64,000 nucleotides of DNA. Origin: Anaeromyxobacter dehalogenans 2CP-C. Lineage in GTDB: Bacteria > Myxococcota > Myxococcia > Myxococcales > Anaeromyxobacteraceae. The notes beneath the pieces are model-generated. The model did not search any database. It had not been told where the DNA came from and was given only the letters and a program-made list of their open reading frames with translations. Position 1 is the first letter of the stretch, and each line of letters starts with the position of its first letter. Shown one piece after another: positions 31,077-40,410 of the stretch. The translations under genes and the position numbers were made by a program. The stretch is from contig NC_007760.1 in the NCBI RefSeq assembly GCF_000013385.1, positions 3,942,001-4,006,000 on the forward strand, read 5' to 3'.

Positions 31077-31101
31077 CCCGGCGGCCAGTGCCCGGTTGAC
31101 G
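31071..31101. promoter_or_regulatory. BirA-type biotin operator upstream of bioB
   Basis: CGTCAACC (31071-31078) and GGTTGACG (31094-31101) are perfect 8-base inverted arms separated by exactly 15 bases. The known bacterial BirA consensus is an inverted ...AACC-N14/15-GGTT... dyad, so architecture and core match. One arm covers the -35 of bioB, which fits repression by biotin-bound BirA. No birA gene is in the window. Confidence 0.75.
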
Positions 31102-31226
31102 ACGCCCCGACCCGGGCGGCCGGCGGCCCCGGCGGACGGCGCCCTGCACGGCGGGCGTGCGCCTGCCGGCGGCCCGGTTCCACCCTGCGCCGCGTGCGTA
31201 GCTTTCGAAGCAAGGGAGGGGGGCGC

Positions 31227-31379
31227 ATGCTCTGGACGATCACAGTCATCCTGCTCGTGCTGTGGGCGGTGGGCCTGGTGTCGGGCGCCACCGTGGGCTG
31301 GTGGGTGCACCTGCTGCTGATCCTCGCCGTCATCACGCTCATCCTGGCGGTGATCCGGCGCGGCTCGGCAGCCGTATAG
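31227..31379 (+). CDS. lmo0937-family (DUF5670-like) small membrane protein
   Basis: 50 residues: [18 protein letters not shown]...[22 protein letters not shown]. Two helices with the [12 protein letters not shown] motif match the tiny lmo0937-type proteins. AAGGGAGGGG precedes the ATG. Function is unknown; these are often stress-linked in other bacteria. Alone, convergent with the Vps62-like gene. Confidence 0.75.
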   Translation: MLWTITVILLVLWAVGLVSGATVGWWVHLLLILAVITLILAVIRRGSAAV

Positions 31380-31395
31380 GGGGCGCGCCCGGCGC

Positions 31396-32319
31396 TCAGG
31401 GGCACGCGCCGGGCGCGCCTTCGCTGCACCAGCCACGCTGGAACGCCGGGCCCGGCGGCGGCGCGCCGCGGCTGTCGCGGCCGAACGCGCCGGTCGCGCC
31501 CCAGCGGCCGGGCCACGCGAGGAACGCGACGCGTGCCGCGCCGCGCTCGCCCACGTTCACCACGCCGCCGAAGCCCGGCGCTGCGGGCCGCCACACGGCG
31601 CAGCCCGCCGCCCCGGCGCGCGCCGGCTCCGCCTCCGGGCAGAGCCGCTCCCAGGGCGGCGCGTCGTCCGGCGACGCGTAGCTCGCGTGCGTCCCTCGCC
31701 CGGAGAGGACGGCCGGGTGGTCGCCCTCGCGGCGCAGCGCGCTCCAGGCGAACCACGGGCCGGGCTGCGCGTCGGCGTGGCGCGCCAGCCAGGCGCCGAG
31801 CGGCCGGCCCGCCGCGTCGAGGCGCACCGTGACGTGCTCCCAGTCGCCGTCGTGGTCGAACGCCCAGAACGCCTCGTTGAACGGGTACAGGAACCAGTAC
31901 TGGAGCAGGATCCCGCCGTCCGCGGCGCGGTAGGCGTGGCCGTACGCGGTCCAGTCGGCCGGGTCCGGGCTGCCGGCCTGCGCGCCGGCCTCGAGCCGCA
32001 GGCGCGCGCCCGGCTCCTCGGTGCCCGGGATGACGAGCGCGGCGAGCGCGCCCAGGGCCGAGGCCTGCAGGATGCGAGGGGGCGGTCCGGGCGCCGTCTC
32101 GAGCGCGGCGCGGGCGAGCAGCCAGGAGGCGCTCGCCGGGCGCACCGGCTCGTCGGGCGCGAGCACCACCACCGGCGCGAAGCGCGCGAGCAGCGCGTCC
32201 TCCAGCGCGTCGTCCAGCCCGTCCCGGTCGAGATCGGCGGCGCGCGCCGCGGAGGGCAGCACGGTGAGCATGGCGAGGAGCAGCGCGGCGAGCAGGCGGC
32301 GGGACGGGTGCGAGGGCAT
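31396..32319 (-). CDS. Secreted Vps62-related protein
   Basis: 307 residues with an N-terminal signal peptide (about 1-28, ending in SAARAA). It contains [27 protein letters not shown] and, later, [19 protein letters not shown], the two conserved segments of Vps62/DUF946-like proteins. An early [13 protein letters not shown] looks like a calcium-loop. The biochemical role is unknown; export to periplasm or outside is predicted. It is divergent from radA. Confidence 0.72.
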   Translation of the reverse strand: MPSHPSRRLLAALLLAMLTVLPSAARAADLDRDGLDDALEDALLARFAPVVVLAPDEPVRPASASWLLARAALETAPGPPPRILQASALGALAALVIPGTEEPGARLRLEAGAQAGSPDPADWTAYGHAYRAADGGILLQYWFLYPFNEAFWAFDHDGDWEHVTVRLDAAGRPLGAWLARHADAQPGPWFAWSALRREGDHPAVLSGRGTHASYASPDDAPPWERLCPEAEPARAGAAGCAVWRPAAPGFGGVVNVGERGAARVAFLAWPGRWGATGAFGRDSRGAPPPGPAFQRGWCSEGAPGACP

Positions 32320-32462
32320 CGGCTGAGGTGGGAGTGCGCCCGCAGCCCGTGCGGGCTGGCGGGCGTCGAGCGGCGCGGAGGATCGTGCATCGCGGGGCGG
32401 ATCGGCAAGAGACGGCGCGGCGGGCGCCCACATGTCGGACGCGCGTGCTAACGCCTGCTTCC

Positions 32463-33851
32463 ATGTCTCGCGCCGCCCCGAAGATCCGCACCGTGTTCGC
32501 CTGCGCGGAGTGCGGGCAGCAGAGCCCGAAGTGGCTCGGCCAGTGCCCCGCGTGCAAGCAGTGGAACACGCTGCAGGAGGAGATCGCCGCCCCGGAGCCG
32601 AAGGCCGGCGCGGCGCCGCGCGGCTGGGGCACGCACGCGGCGGCGAGGCCGCTGCCGCTCCGCGAGGTGGAGGCGCGCGAGGAGCAGCGGCAGCGCACCG
32701 GGATCGGCGAGCTGGACCGGGTGCTGGGCGGCGGCGTGGTGCCCGGCGCGCTGGTGCTCCTCGGCGGCGATCCCGGCATCGGCAAGTCCACCCTCGTGCT
32801 CGCGGCGCTGGACCGCGTGGCGCAGGCCAACCCGGACCGTCCGGTGCTCTACGTCTCCGGCGAGGAGTCGGCGCGACAGGTGAAGCTCCGGGCCGACCGG
32901 CTCGGCGTCTCCGCGGCGAACCTGCAAGTGCTCGCCGAGACCGACGCGCTGAAGGTGCTGCAGGCCGTCGAGTCGCTCGCGCCGGCGGCCGTGGCGGTGG
33001 ACTCGATCCAGACGCAGTACCTGCCCGAGCTGCAGAGCGCGCCCGGCACCGTCACGCAGATCCGCGAGGTGACCGCGCGGCTCATGGCGCTCGCCAAGAC
33101 CACCGAGACGCCGGTGTTCCTCATCGGGCACGTCACGAAGGACGGCAGCATCGCCGGCCCGCGCGTGCTCGAGCACATGGTGGACACGGTCCTCTACTTC
33201 GAGGGCGGCGGCGCCCACCCGTACCGCGTGCTCCGCGCCCACAAGAACCGCTTCGGCTCGGCCAGCGAGATCGGCGTCTTCGAGATGAAGGCGGGCGGGC
33301 TGGCCGAGGTGGCGAACCCGTCGGCGCTGTTCCTGGCCGAGCGCCCCGAGGACGCGCCGGGGAGCGCGGTGACCGCGGTGCTGAACGGCACGCGGACGGT
33401 GCTGGTGGAGGTGCAGGCGCTGGTGGCGCCCACCGGGTACGGGACGCCGCGGCGGACCGCGCTCGGCGTGGACGGCAACCGCGTGGCGCTGCTCGCCGCG
33501 GTGCTCGAGAAGAAGGTCGGGCTGGAGATCCTGCCCTGCGACCTGTTCGTCAACGTGGCCGGCGGCCTGTCGGTGGACGACCCGGCCGCGGACCTCGCGG
33601 TGGTCGCCGCGCTCGCCTCGAGCTTCCGGGAGCGGGCGCTGCCGGCCCGGACGCTGGTGCTGGGCGAGGTGGGGCTGGCGGGCGAGGTGCGGGCGGTCTC
33701 GCAGCCCGGGATCCGCCTGGCGGAGGCGGCCCGCCTCGGCTTCCAGCGCGCCATCGTCCCCGCCGCGAGCCTCCGGCACGCGGACGCGCCCGAGGGCATC
33801 GAGCTGGTGGGCGTCACCACCGTCGCCGACGCCCTCGACCGGCTCGCGTAG
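32463..33851 (+). CDS. radA: DNA repair protein RadA
   Basis: A RecA-like helicase/ATPase that processes recombination intermediates. 462 residues. An N-terminal C4 zinc finger (C14, C17, C28, C31) is followed by Walker A GGDPGIGKST, the RadA-specific KNRFG motif (AHKNRFGS), and a C-terminal Lon-protease-like domain from about 290. TAACGC ends 8 bases before the ATG, suggesting a near-leaderless mRNA. Confidence 0.95.
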   Translation: MSRAAPKIRTVFACAECGQQSPKWLGQCPACKQWNTLQEEIAAPEPKAGAAPRGWGTHAAARPLPLREVEAREEQRQRTGIGELDRVLGGGVVPGALVLLGGDPGIGKSTLVLAALDRVAQANPDRPVLYVSGEESARQVKLRADRLGVSAANLQVLAETDALKVLQAVESLAPAAVAVDSIQTQYLPELQSAPGTVTQIREVTARLMALAKTTETPVFLIGHVTKDGSIAGPRVLEHMVDTVLYFEGGGAHPYRVLRAHKNRFGSASEIGVFEMKAGGLAEVANPSALFLAERPEDAPGSAVTAVLNGTRTVLVEVQALVAPTGYGTPRRTALGVDGNRVALLAAVLEKKVGLEILPCDLFVNVAGGLSVDDPAADLAVVAALASSFRERALPARTLVLGEVGLAGEVRAVSQPGIRLAEAARLGFQRAIVPAASLRHADAPEGIELVGVTTVADALDRLA

Positions 33852-33924
33852 CCCACACCCACCCCCACGGGAACGGGTCGCCGGGTTGCGCCGCCGCGAT
33901 CCCTCTCGCAAGATGATCCTGCGC

Positions 33925-34203
33925 ATGAGCCACGTCGTCCGACGCCTCCGCCCCGATGGCATCGTCGAGCTCCGGCCACGCGACGTCCGGGTGGAGCGCC
34001 CGGAATGGTACCTCGGCGCCTACACCACCTTCCTCGTCTCCGGGGCGCTGTTCATCAGCACCGCCGTCCCGGCGCAGCTCGTGGCGATCACCTTCCTCGG
34101 CTGCCTCCTCGGCGAGGTGTGCTTCGGGCTCCGCGCGCTCGTCGCGCTGCGCCGCCCGCTGGCCGAGGTCGAGGTGCTGGCGCCGATGCGGCGCGTGAGG
34201 TGA
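33925..34203 (+). CDS. Small two-helix membrane protein
   Basis: 92 residues from the ATG at 33925 (an in-frame ATG at 33913 adds four). A basic N-terminus (MSHVVRRLRPDGIVELRPRDVRV) is followed by two hydrophobic helices (about 31-50 and 51-70) and a short tail. The family is not recognised. It lies 73 bases after radA and could be its operon partner. Confidence 0.55.
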   Translation: MSHVVRRLRPDGIVELRPRDVRVERPEWYLGAYTTFLVSGALFISTAVPAQLVAITFLGCLLGEVCFGLRALVALRRPLAEVEVLAPMRRVR

Positions 34204-34213
34204 GGGGCCACAC

Positions 34214-34316
34214 ACCGCCCGCCCTTCGACTCCGCGCCCGCTGTGCGGGCGCTCCCGAGCGGACACGAAGGCCCCGCTCATGGTGAGCCCCGTCGAACCT
34301 TGAGCGGCCGGTACGG
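34214..34316. repeat. Dispersed GACTCC-type repeat element with an 8-bp hairpin
   Basis: The gap between the convergent small membrane protein gene and glpK holds CCTTCGACTCC. It also holds hairpin GCGCCCGC-TGT-GCGGGCGC (34234-34252) and a CCCCGTCGAACCTTGAGCG tail. Related elements follow dnaE (20.4 kb) and lie between the genes at 57.5 kb. A bidirectional terminator role is plausible. Confidence 0.5.
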
Positions 34317-35795
<1,479 letters not shown>

Positions 35796-35798
35796 GGT

Positions 35799-36671
35799 TC
35801 ACCTCCTGCGCCTGCGCCCGGCGCCGCCCTTCGCCTTCGGCGCCGTCGCGCCCGCCTTCCGCCGCCGGGCCGGCGCGGGCCGGTCCGCCCGCCGGCGGCC
35901 GCCCGGCACGGGCAGCGCCTCCAGGAAGCGCGCGGCCGCCTCGGCGCAGCGCTCCCGCTCCACGTCGATGCCGACGAGGTGCCAGCTCTCCGGCAGCACC
36001 CGCAGCGCGGCGGGGCCGGAGCCGATGCGCCGCGCCAGGCGGCGCGCGCCGCCGAGCGTGACGGTGTGGTCGTGCCCGCCCGCGATGACCAGCGCCGGCG
36101 CGGCGATGCCGGGCAGCTGCGCGTCCACGTGGCGCGCCAGCTTCGCCAGCTCGGCCACCGCCCCGAGCGGCACGCCCGGGAAGGCCGGGTTCGCCGCGCG
36201 CATCTCGGGGTCGCGCACGTCGGAGCCGGCCGCCTTCGGGATCACCACGCGCCGGAGCGGGCCGAGGCGCCCCAGCAGCGCGCCCAGCCGGCCCTGGAGC
36301 TGCAGCTCGAGCGCCGGGGCGAGGAGCACCAGGCCGTCCGCGCGCGCCGGGTGGTCGTGGGCGAGCGCGCACGCGACGAGCGCGCCCATCGAGCAGCCCA
36401 CCAGGAACGTCCGGCGCGCGCCGGCGAGCCGCTCCAGGTCGCGCCGGGCCTGCGCGATCCACTCGGTGTACGAGACCGCGCCGAGCGCCTCCGGACCGCC
36501 GGCGTGGCCGGCCATCCGCGGGGCGAGGCAGCGCATGCCGGCGGCGTGGAGCCGCTCCGCCACGGGGAGGACCTCGAACGTCGAGCCGGTGAGGCCGTGC
36601 AGCAGCAGGACCGCGTCGGGCCCGCCCGGGAGGTCGAACTCGTCGCCACGCGCGCTGGAGGTCCGGACCAC
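35799..36671 (-). CDS. Alpha/beta hydrolase (carboxylesterase/monoacylglycerol-lipase type) with basic tail
   Basis: 290 residues. The oxyanion region is VLLLHGLTGSTFE and the nucleophile elbow GCSMG (S94); the Asp is in IAGGHDHTV and the His in ESWHLVGID. This set is typical of Est30/carboxylesterase and monoacylglycerol lipase relatives. The last 30 residues are a Lys/Arg/Ala-rich tail, unusual for the family. GTG start. Directly upstream of glpK, so glycerol released from acylglycerols is a plausible shared theme. Confidence 0.85.
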   Translation of the reverse strand: MVRTSSARGDEFDLPGGPDAVLLLHGLTGSTFEVLPVAERLHAAGMRCLAPRMAGHAGGPEALGAVSYTEWIAQARRDLERLAGARRTFLVGCSMGALVACALAHDHPARADGLVLLAPALELQLQGRLGALLGRLGPLRRVVIPKAAGSDVRDPEMRAANPAFPGVPLGAVAELAKLARHVDAQLPGIAAPALVIAGGHDHTVTLGGARRLARRIGSGPAALRVLPESWHLVGIDVERERCAEAAARFLEALPVPGGRRRADRPAPARRRKAGATAPKAKGGAGRRRRR

Positions 36672-36802
36672 GCTCCACGAGCGTTACCCCTCGCCGGGCC
36701 GCCTTTCAATCCTCCGCTGCGGGCGGCCCCCTCGGGACGCGGGGCGAATTGACGCTTCGTGAAGCGAGCGCGGCGCGGGGCGATTCCTGCTAAGCCTGGG
36801 GC

Positions 36803-37117
36803 ATGTCCGACAAGCCCGCCTCCCCGCCGCCGCACGGGATCCCGGTGCAGATCGAGATCGACCCGATCACCGCGCAGGGCGCCTTCGTCAACATGGCCAT
36901 GGTGAACCACACCGACACCGAGTTCACGCTCGACCTCATCTACGTCCAGCCGCAGGCGCCCAAGGCGACCGTGCGCGCGCGGGCGATCACCACGCCCAAG
37001 CACATGAAGCGGCTCCTGCTCGCCATCCAGGAGAACCTGGCGCGCTACGAGGCCCGGTTCGGGCCGGTCGAGCTGGGCGACGCGCCGGCGTTCCCGCAGG
37101 GCGGGATAGTGAACTGA
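36803..37117 (+). CDS. DUF3467-family protein
   Basis: 104 residues. The core IEIDPITAQGAFVNMAMVNHTDTEFTLDLIYVQPQAPKATVRARAITTPKHMKRLLLAIQENLARYE is the complete DUF3467 pattern, a small soluble domain of unknown function. TAAGCC ends 6 bases before the ATG. It stands divergent from the hydrolase-glpK operon and is followed by a 330-base structured gap. Confidence 0.85.
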   Translation: MSDKPASPPPHGIPVQIEIDPITAQGAFVNMAMVNHTDTEFTLDLIYVQPQAPKATVRARAITTPKHMKRLLLAIQENLARYEARFGPVELGDAPAFPQGGIVN

Positions 37118-37139
37118 TCCGACGGGGACTGCGTCCCCG

Positions 37140-37269
37140 CCCCGCGAGCGGAGCTCGCGGGGGCCCACCCCTGCTTCGCGGGTCCCGTGGCCGCTCGCGC
37201 CCGCGTGCGCGGGCACGCGAGCGGTCCCCGCGGCGAGGGGTTGCACCCCTCCCCAGCCCGCGGCTGGGG
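37140..37269 (+). repeat. Array of four consecutive perfect GC hairpins
   Basis: Stems: 37140-37162 (10 bp, loop GGA), 37191-37224 (9 bp with a nested CCCGCG/CGCGGG stem), 37235-37251 (6 bp, loop TTGCA) and 37251-37269 (8 bp, loop CGC). They fill the first part of the gap 37118-37447 between the DUF3467 gene and the next gene. It may be a terminator block, a dispersed element or a structured RNA. The rest of the gap (37270-37447) shows no clear feature apart from GGAGAGG before the next start. Confidence 0.6.
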
Positions 37270-37447
37270 CCCCTCCCAGCGGCAGCGCATCGCCCTGGTC
37301 CGCGGCGCGGCCGGCGGTCCGCCGGCTGAACGCGCGTTCAAGGCCTGCCCTCCGTGTTCCCGCGGGGTTGGGGCGGGCACGCCGGCTGCTCTCCCCGGGC
37401 TCGCCGCCGCGCACCTCGCGCGGCGGTCCGAACCCACGGAGAGGCAC

Positions 37448-37699
37448 ATGAGCGACACGAACGGAAGCCGGCGGCTCGCGGTCTACGCGATCCCCGAGAG
37501 CAAGGACGGCGAGAAGCGCTACTGGCCGCGCATCGGCGCGGCCTACGTCAACCGCGACGGCAGCATCACCCTGCAGCTCGACGCGCTGCCCATCGGCACC
37601 GCCACGCTGCAGGTGCGCGAGCCCAAGCCGCCGGCCGAGCGCGGCGGGAACGCCCCCGCGCGGCGCGACGGCTTCGAGACGGTGGAGGTGCGCCAGTGA
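37448..37699 (+). CDS. Small soluble hypothetical protein
   Basis: 83 residues. KDGEKRYWPRIGAAYVNRDGSITLQLDALPIG is a compact beta-rich motif also seen in small myxobacterial proteins I cannot name. No signal or membrane segment. ATG with GGAGAGG upstream. Its stop overlaps the GTG of the helix-hairpin-helix gene at 37696, so the two are co-translated. Confidence 0.65.
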   Translation: MSDTNGSRRLAVYAIPESKDGEKRYWPRIGAAYVNRDGSITLQLDALPIGTATLQVREPKPPAERGGNAPARRDGFETVEVRQ

Positions 37700-38031
37700 G
37701 CCCGCGGTGGAGGGCGCTCGCGGTCGCGGCCGCGCTGCTCGCCGCCGCCCCGGCGCTCGCGGCGAAGAAGGCGCTCGCGCAGGGCGAGAAGGTGGACCTG
37801 AACCGCGCGCCGGTGGTGGAGCTCATGCGGCTCCCCGGCGTCGGGCAGCAGCGCGCGCAGGCGATCGTCGCGCACCGCGCCCGGCAGCCGTTCCGCCGGG
37901 TGGAGGACGTGCTCGCGGTGAAGGGCCTCGGCCCCGCCTGGCTCGCGAAGGTGCGCGCCAACGTCACCGTGGGCGGCGCCGCCGCGCCCGCGGCGCCGGC
38001 CGCGCAGCGGACCGCCTCCGCCGGGCGGTGA
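37696..38031 (+). CDS. ComEA-like secreted helix-hairpin-helix protein
   Basis: 111 residues. A signal peptide (MSPRWRALAVAAALLAAAPALAA) is followed by one tandem HhH unit: VDLNRAPVVELMRLPGVGQQRAQAIVAHRARQPFRRVEDVLAVKGLGPAWLAKVRANV. This is the DNA-binding part of ComEA-type competence proteins, with an Ala/Pro tail. GTG start in an overlap with the previous gene. A role in extracellular DNA binding is inferred from the domain only. Confidence 0.8.
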   Translation: MSPRWRALAVAAALLAAAPALAAKKALAQGEKVDLNRAPVVELMRLPGVGQQRAQAIVAHRARQPFRRVEDVLAVKGLGPAWLAKVRANVTVGGAAAPAAPAAQRTASAGR

Positions 38032-38128
38032 GCGCGTCCGGGACCGGCCGGCCGCGCCCCACGCCCGGCCGGCCGGTCCGCCATCCGCCCGCGCGCGCTC
38101 CGGAATCGGCGCGGCCCGCCCGCGGCGC

Positions 38129-38157
38129 TTGACGGGTCCCTGCGCCTCCGCTACTCC
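38129..38157 (+). promoter_or_regulatory. Promoter of the B12-uptake operon
   Basis: TTGACG (38129-38134), 17 bases, then TACTCC (38152-38157). Transcription would start near 38164, at the beginning of the cobalamin riboswitch. Confidence 0.5.
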
Positions 38158-38162
38158 GGGGA

Positions 38163-38345
38163 AGCTTTTCGGCTCGGAGGAACAGGGAAGCCGGTCCAAG
38201 TCCGGCGCGGTCCCGCCACTGTAGCCGGGGTGAAGCACCCTCGAAGTCGTCGCCACTGCCGCGGATGCCGCGGCGGGAAGGTGGAGGGTGCCTGGCGGAG
38301 CGACGCTGCTCCGCGGCCCCGGAAGCCAGGAGACCTCCCTCCGGG
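38163..38345 (+). ncRNA. Cobalamin (AdoCbl-type) riboswitch
   Basis: The conserved blocks appear in order: GGAGGAACAGGGAAGCCGGT (38176-38195), AAGTCCGGCGCGGTCCCGCCACTGTA (38198-38223, given here as the run around GCCACTG), a second GCCACTG arm region, and the terminal GGAAGCCAGGAGACC (38321-38335, B12-box side). It directly precedes the TonB-dependent receptor gene, the classic target. High B12 should shut the operon off. Ends are approximate. Confidence 0.9.
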
Positions 38346-38397
38346 TCCGCCGCGAATGGTTCGCGGCACGTGAAGTCCGCGGGTCCGAAGGAGACCC
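38343..38397 (+). promoter_or_regulatory. Candidate expression platform with RBS-containing hairpin
   Basis: GGGTC (38381-38385) pairs with GACCC (38393-38397), with AAGGA of the Shine-Dalgarno in the loop. A second GGGTC at 38343-38347 could pair with the same GACCC instead. Between them is a perfect 8-bp hairpin GCCGCGAA-TGG-TTCGCGGC (38349-38367). The competing arms suggest a switch acting on translation. Confidence 0.4.
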
Positions 38398-38403
38398 GGC
38401 GAC

Positions 38404-40410
38404 TTGGACTCGAGGCCTCCCCTCGGGCGGCGCGCGCGCGCGCTCGCCCTCGTCTTCTCCGCCGTGGTCGTCTGCGCCGGCGCCGGCCCCTTCGCCGCCG
38501 CGCGTGCCGACGACGCGCCGCCCGCCCCGGGCGACGCCGGTGCGCCCGACCCCGGCGCCGCGCCGGTCGAGCTCGACGAGCTCGTGATCCGCGTGCCCGG
38601 CGCCGAGGCGACGCGCGACCCCACCGGCGCGGTCACCGTGGTCGAGGCCGGCCGCTACGCCGGCGAGGCCAAGGCGGTCGCCGAGCTGGTCGCCACCGCG
38701 CCCGGCGTGGCGGTGAGCGCGTACGGCGGCCTCGGCCAGCTCTCCACCGTGTCCATCCGCGGCTCGAGCGCGAGCGGCGTGCTCGTGCTGCTCGACGGCC
38801 TGCCGCTCAACACGGCGTTCGGGGGCGGCGTGGACCTGTCCACGCTGCCGCGCCAGTGGATCGAGCGCATCGAGGTGCTGCGCGGCGCCGAGGGGGCGCA
38901 CTACGGCGCGGGCGCGCTGGGCGGGGTCGTGAACGTGGTCACGCGCGGCGGCGAGCCGGGGCGCTGGTCGGCCGAGGCGAGCGGCGGCTCGTTCGGCACC
39001 GCCGCGGCCTCGGCCGAGGCGGCGGCCGGCGGGGAGCGCTGGACCTTGTTCGGCGCGGCGGGCGCGGAGCGGAGCGACGGCGACTTCACCTACCGGAAGC
39101 GCCCGCAGAGCTCGCTGCCCGGCAGCCCGTACCAGACGTTCACGCGCGAGAACAACGGCAGCGCGCGCGGCGGCGGGATCGCGAAGCTCACCGCCCGCCT
39201 CGGCGAGCGCCGGCTGGACGCGCTGCTGCAGCTCTCCGGCGGCCGCCGGGAGCTGGCCGGGTGGCCCGGCAACGACACCCCCGACGACTGGCAGCGCGAC
39301 GCCCGGGCGCTCCTGTCGGTCCGGCTGTCCGGCCCCGGCCCCGCGCCCGGGCTCACCCTCGGCGCGCGCCTCACCGGGCGCGCCGACCTGCTCGACACGC
39401 GCATCGGGAGCCTGTCCGGCGGCGACCCGGTGCACCAGCGCGGCGGCGCCGCCGGCGCGGAGGCCGAGGCGGTGCTGCTCCACCGGCACGGCGCGCTCCG
39501 GGCCGCACTGGGCGCCGACGGGGAGGCGCTCCGCGCCGACGGCCTGGGCGACCCGCGGACGCGCGCGCAGCTGTCCGCCACGCTCTCCGAGGACGCCCGC
39601 CTCGCCGCCGGCCGGGTGCGGCTCTCGCCGGCGGTGCGCGCCGAGCGGGTGGGCCCGTTCGACGGGCTCTCCGCGAAGCTCGGCGGGAGCGTGCGCCTGC
39701 TCGGGCCGCTCGCGGCGCGCGCCAGCGCCGGCCGCACCTTCCGCGCCCCCGGCTTCGCGGAGCTCTACCTGCAGCAGGGCGGCGCGCTGCCCAACCCGTC
39801 GCTCCGCCCCGAGACCGGCCTCTCCGCCGACGCGGCGCTGGTCGCGGAGGGCGCGCGCGGCATGGCGAGCGTGGGCGGCCACCTCACGCGCTACGAGGAC
39901 CTGATCGTCTACCAGGCCAGCGCGCTCGGCCGGATGAAGCCGTTCAACACCGGCCGCGCCCGGGTCGCCGGCCTGGAGGTCGAGGCCGCCACCGCGCCCG
40001 CGCCGCGCCTGCTCGGCCTGGCGCTGGGCGCCGCGTACACGTACCTGCGCACCGAGACGCTGCGCGGCGAGGCGGCCGAGGTGGGCCGGGACCTGCCGTT
40101 CCGCCCGCGCCACCGCCTGTTCGCGCGCGCCGCGATCGCCCCCGGGCCGGCCGAGGCCCACCTCGAGGCCCACTACGTGGGCGCGCAGTGGCGGGACGCG
40201 CGCAACGCGGACCGCGTCGCCGAGGCGCTGCTCTGGAACGCGGGCGCCTCGGTGCGCCTCGCCCGCCGCGCCGGGCTGCGGCTCGGGCTGGAGGCGCGCA
40301 ACCTGCTCGACGACCGCACGCTGACGGACCCCATCGGAAACCCGCTTCCCGGCCGCATGGTGATGGTCACCCTGCGCGCCGGCTCGACCCCAGGAGACCC
40401 CACCCCATGA
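38404..40410 (+). CDS. btuB: TonB-dependent outer-membrane receptor, probable cobalamin receptor
   Basis: 668 residues starting with TTG, 10 bases after AAGGAG. A signal peptide (about 1-36) is followed by a plug domain at about 75-180 (LVATAPGVAVSAYGGLGQLSTVSIRGSSASGVLVLLDGLPLN...GAEGAHYGAGALGGVVNVVTR). The beta-barrel ends in ARNLLDDRTLTDPIGNPLPGRMVMVTL. B12 specificity follows from the riboswitch directly upstream and from btuFCD downstream. The stop overlaps the next ATG (ATGA at 40407). Confidence 0.88.
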   Translation: MDSRPPLGRRARALALVFSAVVVCAGAGPFAAARADDAPPAPGDAGAPDPGAAPVELDELVIRVPGAEATRDPTGAVTVVEAGRYAGEAKAVAELVATAPGVAVSAYGGLGQLSTVSIRGSSASGVLVLLDGLPLNTAFGGGVDLSTLPRQWIERIEVLRGAEGAHYGAGALGGVVNVVTRGGEPGRWSAEASGGSFGTAAASAEAAAGGERWTLFGAAGAERSDGDFTYRKRPQSSLPGSPYQTFTRENNGSARGGGIAKLTARLGERRLDALLQLSGGRRELAGWPGNDTPDDWQRDARALLSVRLSGPGPAPGLTLGARLTGRADLLDTRIGSLSGGDPVHQRGGAAGAEAEAVLLHRHGALRAALGADGEALRADGLGDPRTRAQLSATLSEDARLAAGRVRLSPAVRAERVGPFDGLSAKLGGSVRLLGPLAARASAGRTFRAPGFAELYLQQGGALPNPSLRPETGLSADAALVAEGARGMASVGGHLTRYEDLIVYQASALGRMKPFNTGRARVAGLEVEAATAPAPRLLGLALGAAYTYLRTETLRGEAAEVGRDLPFRPRHRLFARAAIAPGPAEAHLEAHYVGAQWRDARNADRVAEALLWNAGASVRLARRAGLRLGLEARNLLDDRTLTDPIGNPLPGRMVMVTLRAGSTPGDPTP

